A stretch of 64,000 nt of DNA, taken from contig JAQGJH010000088.1 of NCBI GenBank assembly GCA_028290705.1, positions 1 through 64,000 on the forward strand, in the 5' to 3' direction. A model generated the notes under the pieces. That model was given only the letters and a program-made list of their open reading frames with translations, did not search any database and had not been told where the DNA came from. The translations under genes were made by a program, and so were the position numbers. Below are positions 51,692 to 60,628 of the stretch, piece by piece. The stretch comes from Hyphomicrobiales bacterium. Its GTDB lineage: Bacteria; Pseudomonadota; Alphaproteobacteria; Rhizobiales; Beijerinckiaceae. The first letter of the stretch is position 1. The number at the start of each line of letters is the position of its first letter.

Positions 51692-53045
51692 ACTCGGACT
51701 TTCCTGAAGCTCTCTCGTGACCGCGTTGACCGCGCGAGCGATCCTCGGCATGGGACGATGCGTCCTGTTGCTGGGCCGACGCGGAATTGTTGGATGTGCC
51801 GTTTTGACTGGACTGGCCGGATTGCTGCTGGGCGTTCTGACCGTTCTGCGATAATCCGCCTGCATCCGCTGCCGACGCGGCGCGGATGGTCAAACCGTCG
51901 AGCTGGCAATTCTCGCCTTGAAGGCTTCGATGCAGCACGTCCTGGCTGCGCTTGATCATGTCGAGCGTCTCGGGCTTCGCCACTTCGATCTGGATGGTCA
52001 GTGCGCCGCCCGAGAGTTTCATCTTCACATTGACGACGCCGAGGGCTTCCGGCTCGAGCTGGATGTCCATGGTTTTGGACACGTCATGCGTGGCGGGCTT
52101 GTGCATCTCGGCGGCGACGGGCGCGGTCGCGGCCTGAACCTCGCGTACGACCTGACCGGCAATCTGTCGCATCGGTTCGTTGACGACAGGATAGTGAGTC
52201 GTCGTGTTGACGTTGCGCACCGCGACGCTGCGCGTCTCTTCGACCGCCTCGTCGTCGCCGGTCTTCGAAAGCATCTGTCGGGCGAAGCCATCGAGCGGCT
52301 TGCCGCCTTCCTCCGCCATGGCAGGGTCCGTCGTCCCAGTCGCGAGCGCCGCATTGCCGGCCGCCTGGCCATCGTCCGGCATGGCGACAGGTGTTTGAGT
52401 CGCGGCGGTCCCCTGGATCGACATGCCCTTTGTGGCTGACCCGTCTCGACCTTGCGGCGGCTCGCCCTTGGCCGAAGGCGCGTCCTTGCGGACGCCACTT
52501 TGTCCGGACTGTCCGGGAGCAGCCAACAAAGCCGCAACGGCGGCCTCGGCCGCCTGCGACGGCAATGCGGTCGTGTCCACCGGCACGTCGCTGGGCGGCG
52601 TGACGTCCACCGACGGCAGACCAAGTTCGCCGCCAGCTTCAAGACCGGGCATTTCAGATTTTGCCGCAGCAACCCCGACACTTTCTGCCGAAGTCTCGAC
52701 GTTCCGCGGCGGCAGCACGATCTTGCCGGTCTCACCTGACAGGACCTGCGCCAGAAGCGCCTGCCAGCCAGCCTCGGCTGCAGGCAAAGAGGCGCCGCCA
52801 TCCGCCGCCACGTTGGCCGCATCGATGGGCGCGTCGAGCTTGAAGCCGGGATTGAGTTGCGACGGATGCCGCAAAACCGTCGGCTCTTGCGGCCCGCTCT
52901 TGGAGGGAATCGCCGGGGCGGCCTGCTCTTCGAGAACGCTGCCGAAAGCCTCAGCCGCGGAGCCGTCGGACTGGCCGGCATCGGCGCGCTGCTGCGGAAC
53001 GTTGCGCGGCGGCGGCGCCGTCACGACTGCGAGCTTGGGTCCCAT
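51633..53045 (-). CDS. fliK: Flagellar hook-length control protein FliK
   Basis: The 470-residue protein has a low-complexity Pro/Ala/Gln-rich N-terminal region and a conserved C-terminal domain: MDIQLEPEALGVVNVKMKLSGGALTIQIEVAKPETLDMIKRSQDVLHRSLQGENCQLDGLTI, the FliK hook-length domain (MotD in older rhizobial naming). The tail is Gln/Ser-rich and basic. It is exported and switches substrate specificity when the hook is complete. It starts at TGATG overlap with motC; the track's upstream extension was trimmed. Confidence 0.92.
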   Translation of the reverse strand: MGPKLAVVTAPPPRNVPQQRADAGQSDGSAAEAFGSVLEEQAAPAIPSKSGPQEPTVLRHPSQLNPGFKLDAPIDAANVAADGGASLPAAEAGWQALLAQVLSGETGKIVLPPRNVETSAESVGVAAAKSEMPGLEAGGELGLPSVDVTPPSDVPVDTTALPSQAAEAAVAALLAAPGQSGQSGVRKDAPSAKGEPPQGRDGSATKGMSIQGTAATQTPVAMPDDGQAAGNAALATGTTDPAMAEEGGKPLDGFARQMLSKTGDDEAVEETRSVAVRNVNTTTHYPVVNEPMRQIAGQVVREVQAATAPVAAEMHKPATHDVSKTMDIQLEPEALGVVNVKMKLSGGALTIQIEVAKPETLDMIKRSQDVLHRSLQGENCQLDGLTIRAASAADAGGLSQNGQNAQQQSGQSSQNGTSNNSASAQQQDASSHAEDRSRGQRGHERASGKSEYDETVTPRDRASVASGIYL

Positions 53046-54220
53046 CAGCGTCGTTTCCTCACGAGTAACTCGTTGGTTGCAACCATCAACCGCTCGGCAT
53101 CGGCCAGCAGCGCCGCGGATTTGTCGCGGCTCGGGTCCGGCGCAACTTCGGGAGCTTGCGCCTCGGGCCATGTGCGAACCATGCGGGCCATTTTCAGCGC
53201 GGCCTGGTGCAGCACCGAATCGGCGCGCGACAATCTCGACGGATCGAGCTTCTCCAGCGCCATCAGATCCGCGTCGGCGTTGGGGTCGCCGGCCTTGGCG
53301 GCCGCACGATACAGACGGGCGCGCACGACGTCGCACCCTGGATCGACCGGCGGACGCATGACCAGTTCAGAGAAGGACACGGCCGATTGCATCGCGCCCT
53401 GCAACAGAGTCGTGCGCGCGATGATGATCGCCAGGCGGCATCGTTCGTCCCTGTCGAACGTGGCGAGCACCGGCTCCAGCGAATTGGCATGATCGACGTT
53501 CGGATTTGCGCCGATCTTCACCAGCGAATTCGCAAACGTGGTCCGAAACTCTTCGGCATAAAGCGATTGCTTGAAGCGGCGTGCATATTGCCGGGCCAAA
53601 ATCGCGAATCTTTCGGCATCGGCCGTCTCGCCGACGAGCGAGATCTGCCGGCGGAGAGCCGTTTCCTCGACGAGCGTCCCGGGCGCGAGCAGCCGGGCGA
53701 TGCCCAGAAGCTCGATCGATTTCTCGCGGTCTTCGGCGAGCACCAGCGCCGCCTGCACGAGTGCGAGCTGCCCCCCGAGCGAGGGATCCGCGTGGCGAGC
53801 ATCGATCGGCAGCAACATCTCGCGCGCCTGCGCGGCGCGCCCCTCGGCAAACGCCAAAGCGCCCCGCGCGAGGCTGAGTTCCGATGCCGCAAAGGCGCCG
53901 CCGCGTGCAATCTGGCGAAGCACCCTCGGAGATCCACCGCTCAACGTCAGCAATGCCGCCGCGCGCGCATTGCGCGGTTCGCGCCAGACCTCAGCCGGCG
54001 CTTCGATGAACTGCCGGCCGATTTGCGCGATCAGTCGCGGCTGCTCCTCACGCGCGGCCGATTTGCCCGCGGCGATCTGGTTCTGCACCTCCTGCAGCGC
54101 GCGGATGAGCAGATAGGGCGCAGGCGACTCCGCCCGCGCCGTGGAGACGCCGAGCGACGCCACGATCGAAACAGGCGCACACGTCAGCGCCAGAACGGCT
54201 GCCAGGACCTTGAGCCTCAT
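53045..54220 (-). CDS. motC: Motor protein MotC (periplasmic)
   Basis: The 391-residue protein has a signal peptide (KVLAAVLALTCAPVSIVASLG), then helical repeats: SPAPYLLIRALQEVQNQIAAGKSAAREEQPRLIAQIGRQFIEAPAEVWREPRNARAA, which match rhizobial MotC. MotC binds MotB in the periplasm and is needed for motor rotation in Sinorhizobium. It lies between motB (4-base overlap) and fliK. Confidence 0.93.
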   Translation of the reverse strand: MRLKVLAAVLALTCAPVSIVASLGVSTARAESPAPYLLIRALQEVQNQIAAGKSAAREEQPRLIAQIGRQFIEAPAEVWREPRNARAAALLTLSGGSPRVLRQIARGGAFAASELSLARGALAFAEGRAAQAREMLLPIDARHADPSLGGQLALVQAALVLAEDREKSIELLGIARLLAPGTLVEETALRRQISLVGETADAERFAILARQYARRFKQSLYAEEFRTTFANSLVKIGANPNVDHANSLEPVLATFDRDERCRLAIIIARTTLLQGAMQSAVSFSELVMRPPVDPGCDVVRARLYRAAAKAGDPNADADLMALEKLDPSRLSRADSVLHQAALKMARMVRTWPEAQAPEVAPDPSRDKSAALLADAERLMVATNELLVRKRR

Positions 54221-55479
54221 TTCGCCTTCCGGAGCAGAATTTCGATGCGGCGATTTTCAGCGGCGTTCGGATCCTTGGGCACGCGCAGGGCGCGGTCGGC
54301 ATGCCCTTCGATCCGCTCGATCCGTTTTTCATCCAGGGTGCCGCGCACCAGCATGTAGGCGGCCATCTGCGCCCGTGCGGCCGACAGCCTCCAGTTGTCA
54401 TAGGCGCGCGTCCGGAACGGCCGACCGTCCGTATGGCCGCGAATGATGAACGTGCCGGGGCGGGCCGTGAGGAGCTGGCCGATCTTTTCCATGGCGCGAA
54501 CGACGGCTGCCTGCGGCTCCGCCGAGCCTACGGCAAACATCCCGAAGTTCAGGTCGTCCGTGAGGCTGATGAGAATCCCCTCGTCGACGGCACGGACATC
54601 GAGCCCCGGACCCTGGTCGAGACCGGCGGACGACAGCGCCTCGGCGATCTGCTTTTTGAGCACGCCTGCCTCAGCCGCCGCCTGCTTGCCTTGCGCATTG
54701 GCTTCGGCCGGCTTGTCGAGCACGACGGCCTCGGTCGGGGCAGGCTTGGCGCCGGGCTTCGCAGCCTCCGGATGAAGCTCCGCGGCATTGTCGATGGACT
54801 TGGCTTCGGCGACGGGCTTGGCGCCCGTCTTCGTGTCACGACGAGCGGCCGGCGGTGGCGAGGTCGGCCCCGCGAGCCCGACGACGGGCTTCGCCTCGGG
54901 CGGGACGACGGGCGATGGCGGCGCGAACGGATCGCGGAACGGCACGGGTCCGTCGCCGAGTTGATCGACTTCGGCCGACAGCGCCAGGCCGTCCGCCGCG
55001 GATGCGCCACGAGAGGTGCCGGCGATCTCGTCCAGCACCACGAAGGGGTCGCGGGTGGCGACGGGATCGAACCAGCCATGCGTCGCGGATGCCTGCTCGG
55101 CGGGCGGCTCGTCTGTCGAGACGCGACCGCCATTGGCCGCACCCGGTCCGCTCTTTCCGTCGACGTTGTTCAGCGTGCCCGATTTCGGCTTCGCCTTTTC
55201 GTCGGCGGCGGACGCGTCGAAATCAGCCTCCTTGGGGTCCTTCAGGCCCTTGCGCGCAGGCGTCGTGTCCGAAATGCGGATGGGATTGAAATAACGCGCG
55301 ACCGACGAGCGCGTTTCCTTGTTGGTCGAATTGACGATCCAGAGCACCAGAAAGAAGGCGAACATGGCGGTCATGAAGTCGGCGAACGCGACTTTCCACG
55401 CGCCGCCATGCGGATGATCCTCATGCGGGTGGCCCCGCTTGATGATGATCATCTCCATGTCCGACTTTTCGAGGCTCAT
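54217..55479 (-). CDS. motB: Flagellar stator protein MotB
   Basis: The 420-residue protein has a single membrane helix (GGAWKVAFADFMTAMFAFFLVLWIVN, about 25-50) with the proton-binding Asp at about residue 34. A Pro/Ala-rich periplasmic segment follows, then an OmpA-like peptidoglycan-binding domain (FIIRGHTDGRPFRTRAYDNWRLSAARAQMAAYMLVRGTLDEKRI..GHADRALRVPKDPNAAENRRIEILL). The partner MotA is not in this window. It overlaps motC by 4 bases; 5 bases separate it from fliH. Confidence 0.96.
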   Translation of the reverse strand: MSLEKSDMEMIIIKRGHPHEDHPHGGAWKVAFADFMTAMFAFFLVLWIVNSTNKETRSSVARYFNPIRISDTTPARKGLKDPKEADFDASAADEKAKPKSGTLNNVDGKSGPGAANGGRVSTDEPPAEQASATHGWFDPVATRDPFVVLDEIAGTSRGASAADGLALSAEVDQLGDGPVPFRDPFAPPSPVVPPEAKPVVGLAGPTSPPPAARRDTKTGAKPVAEAKSIDNAAELHPEAAKPGAKPAPTEAVVLDKPAEANAQGKQAAAEAGVLKKQIAEALSSAGLDQGPGLDVRAVDEGILISLTDDLNFGMFAVGSAEPQAAVVRAMEKIGQLLTARPGTFIIRGHTDGRPFRTRAYDNWRLSAARAQMAAYMLVRGTLDEKRIERIEGHADRALRVPKDPNAAENRRIEILLRKAK

Positions 55480-55484
55480 GGATC

Positions 55485-56156
55485 TTATCCTTCGAGATTC
55501 AGGTCGCCGCGCCAGGCAGCGAGACGTGTTTCAATGAGGGTCTGGTCGACGCGAACCCAGACTTCCGCGCCATCGCTTTCATTGAATTCGATGGTCGCAC
55601 TCAGCGGCTCGATGTGCGGGCGCAGCGCTTCGATCAGATCGGCCGGGCCATGCACCGTCACGACACCCGCGTCTCCGTCGCGGAGAAGGCGCGTGATCGA
55701 ATCGGTGAACTCCTGCACGGCGCGCATGCGCAGCGATTCCTCGACCACCTGCTTCAGCACGCGTTCGGCGCCTTCGCAGATCGTCTTCTCGATCATCCCC
55801 AGGGCCTTTTCGACGCCGGTCGCGAGATGCCCGGACTGCTCGCGGCACCATTCCTCACGAGCCGCCGCCATTCTCTCCTCGAAGCGAGCCTCTTCTTCGG
55901 CCCGCAAGGCCGCGGCCTCGAATGCCGCAGCGACGCGCCCCTCTTCGAACCCGCGATCATAGGCCTCCTGCGCCACGTCCGCGGGTTCGGGCTCGAGTTC
56001 TGCCTGCGGCGCCGGAAGAACGTTCGACGCGACCAGGTGGAGCTGATTGCGAAGCATCTCGGGAAGGCGCGGCGGCTCGATCTGTCGTGGCGCGAGCTCG
56101 CGCGTCGCGCTGGCGTCCAGAACGGGCAGAAAATGCGTCAATGGCATCGGCTTCAT
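55485..56156 (-). CDS. fliH: FliH-like flagellar assembly protein
   Basis: The 223-residue protein is Glu/Ala-rich with a long helical middle (AYDRGFEEGRVAAAFEAAALRAEEEARFEERMAAAREEW), a FliH feature, and a C-terminal helical/beta segment (VVTVHGPADLIEALRPHIEPLSATIEFNESDGAEVWVRVDQTLIETRLAAW). It would regulate the export ATPase FliI, which is not in this window. Overlaps fliF by 4 bases. Confidence 0.8.
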   Translation of the reverse strand: MKPMPLTHFLPVLDASATRELAPRQIEPPRLPEMLRNQLHLVASNVLPAPQAELEPEPADVAQEAYDRGFEEGRVAAAFEAAALRAEEEARFEERMAAAREEWCREQSGHLATGVEKALGMIEKTICEGAERVLKQVVEESLRMRAVQEFTDSITRLLRDGDAGVVTVHGPADLIEALRPHIEPLSATIEFNESDGAEVWVRVDQTLIETRLAAWRGDLNLEG

Positions 56157-57871
56157 GCTGCAGCTCCTTCACGCATCCATTGCCTGAGAACGGCAACGGC
56201 CTGATCTTCATTGACCCGCACGAGGTGCTCGAGCCGCTTCTGCGGCGACCGTGCGGACTGGCGCGCCATGTCGTCGAGCATGCCCTGCTCCGGCCAATCG
56301 GACATGTCGTCGGTCGCGCCGAGTCCGCTCATCGAAAAGTCAGGCATGCCGCCTGCCCCGCCCAGCATGGGCGGCAAATTGGCGTCGAGCCCGGCGCTCA
56401 TGGCTGAGAAGTCCATGCCTGGCGGCAGCATCGGCGGCGCATCGGCCATGGCGGAATCGTCGGGCTTCGTCGAGTCCTGGATCGCCTTGATGGCGGGCTT
56501 CAGGCCGAACCACACGATCATGACGGCGATGACCAGAGCGGTCAGCGATTTGATCAGCGTCGCCGAATGCCGGTCCAGCATCTCCATCACGGAAGGCGGC
56601 GGAACGGGCTCGAGGTCGCGAGCAGCGTCGAGGAACTCCACCGCCGAAACCTTGATGACGTCGCCACGATCCTTGCGCAGACCGCCGGCCGAGGATACGA
56701 GCTGCTCGATCTCCGAAAGCTTGGCCTCGAGATCCTCCGGCTTCGCATTCGGCCCTAGGCTCGCGGCGATCGCCGACTTGTTCAGCAGCACGGCGATCGA
56801 AACATTGTCGATGGCGTATCCGCCGCTGACGATCGAGATCCGCTTCGAGGACAGCTCGTAATTGGTGAGTTCCTCGCGCTTCTGGTTGTCTTCGCTGGAC
56901 TGCTTGCCGTCTCCGCCGCGCGGCCGCTCCTGCGGAACGTTGCGGTCGACGCTGGCGGGATTCTGGCTCGTGGCGTTCTGGGCCGTTTGAGATTCCTTGA
57001 TCACCCGGACCGAACGCTCGACCCGCGATTCCGGATTGAAAATCGTCTCGCTGGTCTCGCGCTTGTCGGTGTTGAGCCGCGCCGCCACGCTGACCTGGAA
57101 GTTCTTCAGGCTGAGATAGGGAGCGAGCGTCCGCCGCACGCTTTCCTGAATTTCATTGGCGACGGATTGTTCGAGCTCGCGCTTGCGTCCGACGCCGGCG
57201 TCCGTGCCGTCCATGGCGCTCGAAAGCAGCCGCCCGTCCGTGGTCAGCACCGTCACCTGATCGATTGCGAGACCCGGCACCGAAGACGACACGAGATGAC
57301 GAATGGCTTGCGCAGAGCTCGAATCATAAGCCGACTCCATCCGCAGCACCACGGAGGCGGACGATGGCTTGCGCTGGCGGCGGAACGATCCCTCGTCAGG
57401 AAGCACGATATGAACGCGCGCAGCCTTGATGCCCCGCATGAGCTGGATGGTGCGCGCAAGCTCACCCTCGATGGCTCGCACACGCGTGACTTCCTGCATG
57501 AAGGAGGTGAGACCGAGCGAACCGAGCTTGTCGAACAATTCGTAGCCGGCGTTTGAATTGGTCGGCAGGCCCTTCTCGGCGAGCAGCATGCGCGCCTGCG
57601 CACTCTGGCCATAAGGAACCATGACGGCCGCGCCATCCGCACTGACGTCGAAGCTGATTCCCGCTTCGCGCAGGGCCACGCCGATTCGGCCGACGTCGGC
57701 GCGGTCCAGACCCGAATACAGCGGCTCGAACGACGGACGACTCAACACGAAGCCCGCCACGCCGGTCAGCGAGAAGACGAGCACGCCGATGACCCCGAGC
57801 GCGATGAGCCGGCGCGTCCCGAGCTGGAGAAGCCCGGTCCAGACGCGTTCTGCTTGTTCGACGACGCTCAT
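56153..57871 (-). CDS. fliF: MS-ring protein FliF
   Basis: The 572-residue protein has membrane helices near the ends ([24 protein letters not shown], about 18-42, and [20 protein letters not shown], about 441-461) and the periplasmic ring-building region: [75 protein letters not shown]. The C-terminal cytoplasmic tail, [33 protein letters not shown], contacts FliG. It is the first gene of the fliF-fliH-motB-motC-fliK unit. Confidence 0.96.
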   Translation of the reverse strand: [572 protein letters not shown]

Positions 57872-57944
57872 TCACAGATTCCCCGAAAGCCCACTGCTTC
57901 GCACTGCCAAATTGACCGAGGAAGCTTGCACCAGGGTTGCAAAG

Positions 57945-57973
57945 AAAAAAGGCCGCTTCCAAAAGAAGCGGCC
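57945..57973 (-). terminator. Rho-independent terminator of the flagellin gene
   Basis: On the minus strand a 9-bp stem (GGCCGCTTC/GAAGCGGCC) with a short loop is followed by TTTTTT. It lies 27 bases after the flagellin stop codon, separating it from fliF. Confidence 0.92.
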
Positions 57974-58000
57974 CTCGAAAAAGCTCAACGATCTCAGTGA

Positions 58001-58921
58001 TCAGCCCTTGAAGAGCGACAAGATCTGCTGGCTGTTCTGGTTGGCGATGGACAAGGACTGCACGCCAAGCTGCTGTTGTACCTGAAGCGCTTGAAGTCGC
58101 GTCGATTCTTTGCTCATGTCGGCATCGATCAACTGTCCGATGCCCTTGGTGACGGCATCCATCAGGTTGGACACGAAGTCCATCTGCATGCTGATGCGAT
58201 TCTTCACCGCGCCGAGATCGCTCGCCGAGGTCGTTACGTCGGTGAGGGCCGCATCCACGATGTTGATGTAATCGTCGAGCGTGGCCAGATCGGCGGCCGA
58301 ATCCGTGATGGTGGAAATGTCCAGCGTGGCCACGCTGGCCGTCGTGGCGTTGACCGTGCGCGACTTGTCCAGAACGCCGAGCTGGCCGTTCGAGTCGTAG
58401 AGCGCCGTCTGGGCGATGTCGACGTCGATCGTTCCGATGACGATCGTGCCGGCCGAGCGCGTGAAGGATGAGACGACGCTCTTGGTGGCATTGTAGCCCG
58501 CGGCCGACGAGTCGACCGAAAGCCAGTTTTCACCCGAAAACACCGAGGAGTCGGCGACACTCTTCAGCTGCTCCTGCAGCTGCGTGATTTCCGCCTGTAC
58601 CTTGCCGCGATCGAGGCCAGGCTCGCGCGCCGCGACCAGTTTCGCCTTGATCTGGCTGACGAGATCCGAGGTCGTGTTCATGGCTGCGGCCGCGACGTCG
58701 ACCGTCGCGGCGCCCATCCCGAGCGCGTCCTTGACGGTCGAGATCGCGGAATTGTCGGATTTCATCGTGGTGGCAATGGCCCAGTAGGCAGCATTGTCCG
58801 ACGCGTTCGCCACCCGCATGCCGGTCGAGATCCGGTCCTGCGTCGTCTGCATGGCCTTGTTCGTGGCGTTCAGGTTTTGCAGTGCCGTGATAGCGGACGC
58901 ATTGGTGAGAAGACTGGTCAT
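58001..58921 (-). CDS. fliC: Flagellin
   Basis: The 306-residue protein is a short flagellin. N-terminal D0/D1: SLLTNASAITALQNLNATNKAMQTTQDRISTGMRVANASDNAAYWAIATTMKSDNSAIS. C-terminal: NRISMQMDFVSNLMDAVTKGIGQLIDADMSKESTRLQALQVQQQLGVQSLSIANQNSQQILSLF. The variable D2/D3 region is short. It is the only flagellin gene in the window and has its own terminator. Regulation by FlbT/FlaF and FtcR is expected from the family. AGGGA precedes the ATG. Secreted to the filament. Confidence 0.97.
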   Translation of the reverse strand: MTSLLTNASAITALQNLNATNKAMQTTQDRISTGMRVANASDNAAYWAIATTMKSDNSAISTVKDALGMGAATVDVAAAAMNTTSDLVSQIKAKLVAAREPGLDRGKVQAEITQLQEQLKSVADSSVFSGENWLSVDSSAAGYNATKSVVSSFTRSAGTIVIGTIDVDIAQTALYDSNGQLGVLDKSRTVNATTASVATLDISTITDSAADLATLDDYINIVDAALTDVTTSASDLGAVKNRISMQMDFVSNLMDAVTKGIGQLIDADMSKESTRLQALQVQQQLGVQSLSIANQNSQQILSLFKG

Positions 58922-59345
58922 GCGCGTGTCCCTACTGTCGTCAGATCTACGACCTGCCGGATTGCTGTCGGCTCGATGGACGCGGCGTCATGCCCTCGAA
59001 GCGCGAATCGGCGTGGTTCGATCCATCATCATGGTTAATAGTCTGATTTCAGGCTTAAGACTTCGTTACTCCAGCTCCCGTTTCAGCTGGATTTGCCATT
59101 TTTTGTAGGGGACTAGCAGTTGCTTGACCTCTCCTAACGGCAACCTTGGCTGACCTAAGGTAAGCTCGTCGCCACTCCGGGGCGTCGTCGTGGCCTGGCA
59201 AACGCCAAAAGCCGCGCGACACGGCGGTGTCGACGGCGGCGTTGGGTCCGGGAGCAATCGCTGGAAATGCCGCCACGCCGCATGCCGCCTCCCGACAGAT
59301 CGGGAGACGAAAGACTGGCGCGGACGGCTCGTGGACGGAGCGGCT
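58922..59345. promoter_or_regulatory. Flagellin upstream region
   Basis: About 420 bases without a supported gene. Near 59030-59110 it is AT-richer, with the inverted repeats CCAGCT..AGCTGG (around 59071-59090) and GTCT..AGAC (around 59041-59061), where flagellin control elements are expected. A hairpin CTCCCGA/TCGGGAG at 59289-59306 lies 40 bases after the fliP stop and may act as a weak terminator. I could not identify a definite promoter. Confidence 0.4.
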
Positions 59346-60089
59346 TCAGCCGTAGGATCTGATCAGGCTGCCGATCACCATGTTCCACCCGTCGATGAGA
59401 ACGAAGAACAGCACTTTCAATGGAAGTGCGATCACCGATGGTGGAAGCATCATCATGCCCATCGACATGGTCAACGTCGAAACGATCATGTCGATGACGA
59501 GAAACGGCAGCACGATCAGGAAGCCGATTTCGAAGCCGCGTCGCAGTTCGGAAATCATGAACGCGGGAATCAGCACGCGCAGGTCCGTGGAGGCGCGGTC
59601 AGCAGATCGAAGATCCGTGCGAGCCAGTTCCTCGAACATGGCGAGATCCTTGTCTCTCACCTGCGTCAGCATGAAGTCACGAAACGGAGCCACGATGCGC
59701 CCGTAGGCTTCCTGCTCGGTGATCTCGTTGTCGAGCAGAGGGCGAAGCCCGTCGTTCCAGGATTTCTCGAACACCGGCGACATGACGAAAAACGTCATGA
59801 ACAGCGCCAGGCTGACGAGCACCAGATTTGCGGGCGTGCTCTGCAGGCCGATGCCCGACCGCAGGAAGGAAAGCGCGACGGCGAAACGCGTGAAACTCGT
59901 CACCATGACCATCAGGCCGGGGGCCAGCGACAGCACGGTGATGACCGCCGCAAGCTGAACGATGCGGCCCGTGACGGTGCCGCTCCCCTGCGGCAGCAAG
60001 GCATTCAGATCGAGTGTCTGAGCCAGAGCGGACCCGTTCAGCGCGAACAGGAGCCCGAGCCCGGCCGCGAGCGCAAGCTTCGACCTCAT
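59346..60089 (-). CDS. fliP: Flagellar export gate protein FliP
   Basis: The 247-residue membrane protein has a signal-like N terminus (LALAAGLGLLFALNGSALAQ) and four conserved helices: LAAVITVLSLAPGLMVMVTSFTRFAVALSFLRSGIG, LVLVSLALFMTFFVMSPVFEKSWND, and PAFMISELRRGFEIGFLIVLPFLVIDMIVSTLTMSMGMMMLPPSVIALPLKVLFFVLIDGW. With FliQ and FliR it forms the gate. Overlaps fliL by 4 bases. Confidence 0.97.
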   Translation of the reverse strand: MRSKLALAAGLGLLFALNGSALAQTLDLNALLPQGSGTVTGRIVQLAAVITVLSLAPGLMVMVTSFTRFAVALSFLRSGIGLQSTPANLVLVSLALFMTFFVMSPVFEKSWNDGLRPLLDNEITEQEAYGRIVAPFRDFMLTQVRDKDLAMFEELARTDLRSADRASTDLRVLIPAFMISELRRGFEIGFLIVLPFLVIDMIVSTLTMSMGMMMLPPSVIALPLKVLFFVLIDGWNMVIGSLIRSYG

Positions 60090-60616
60090 TGCACCACCAG
60101 CGTCTGAATGACGAGATCCTTCACCTTGCCATCCGATCTGAGCGCGACGCGATCCTTCATGTCCTGCCGCAGATAGGCGAGCCCTTCAGGCCCCTGGATT
60201 TCCCGCAGCGAGACGCTGCGCAGAAACGCCAGCAGATCGTTCGAAATCTCTCCGGCCAGAACGCTGACATTGGCGATGTCGGCCTGGTCGTAGACGATCG
60301 ACGCCTCGAGCCTGATCCAGGATTCGGGCGGCATGGCCACGTTGGTGAGCACGTGCGGAAGATCCTTGACGACGATTTTGGAGGGAAGCTTCGCCGGCTC
60401 CGCACCTGCCGCTGGAGCGGGCGGAGGAGCCGGAGCTGCAGGCGCCGCCGGAGCCGCTGGCTTCGCACCTTCAGGTGAAACTGGAACATGAACCGCTTTG
60501 AAGACCTGCAGGCCATGCGCAGCGCCGGCTCCGCCCGCGAGCAGCGTCAGCAGAATGATGCTGACGAGCCCTCCCGCTGACTTCTTGCCGCCGTCTTCGC
60601 CCTTCTTGGACGCCAT
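60086..60616 (-). CDS. fliL: Flagellar basal-body-associated protein FliL
   Basis: The 176-residue protein has a short cytoplasmic tail (MASKKGEDGGKKSAGG), a membrane helix (LVSIILLTLLAGGAGAAHGLQVF) and a Pro/Ala linker, then the FliL domain: KIVVKDLPHVLTNVAMPPESWIRLEASIVYDQADIANVSVLAGEISNDLLAFLRSVSLREIQGPEGLAYLRQDMKDRVALRSDGKVKDLVIQTLVVQ. It surrounds MotB in the stator. Overlaps fliP (ATGA). Confidence 0.95.
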   Translation of the reverse strand: MASKKGEDGGKKSAGGLVSIILLTLLAGGAGAAHGLQVFKAVHVPVSPEGAKPAAPAAPAAPAPPPAPAAGAEPAKLPSKIVVKDLPHVLTNVAMPPESWIRLEASIVYDQADIANVSVLAGEISNDLLAFLRSVSLREIQGPEGLAYLRQDMKDRVALRSDGKVKDLVIQTLVVQ

Positions 60617-60628
60617 GCCTTCACCCCG

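Noticed and set aside
54301-55962. Plus-strand ORF of 553 codons
   Set aside because: Antisense to motB and fliH; low-complexity Arg/Gly-rich.
59066-59257. Minus-strand 63-codon ORF between fliP and flagellin, with a helical-looking tail
   Set aside because: No ribosome binding site, an implausible Pro/Thr-rich first half, and position in the expected flagellin control region. Could be revisited if translation is seen.
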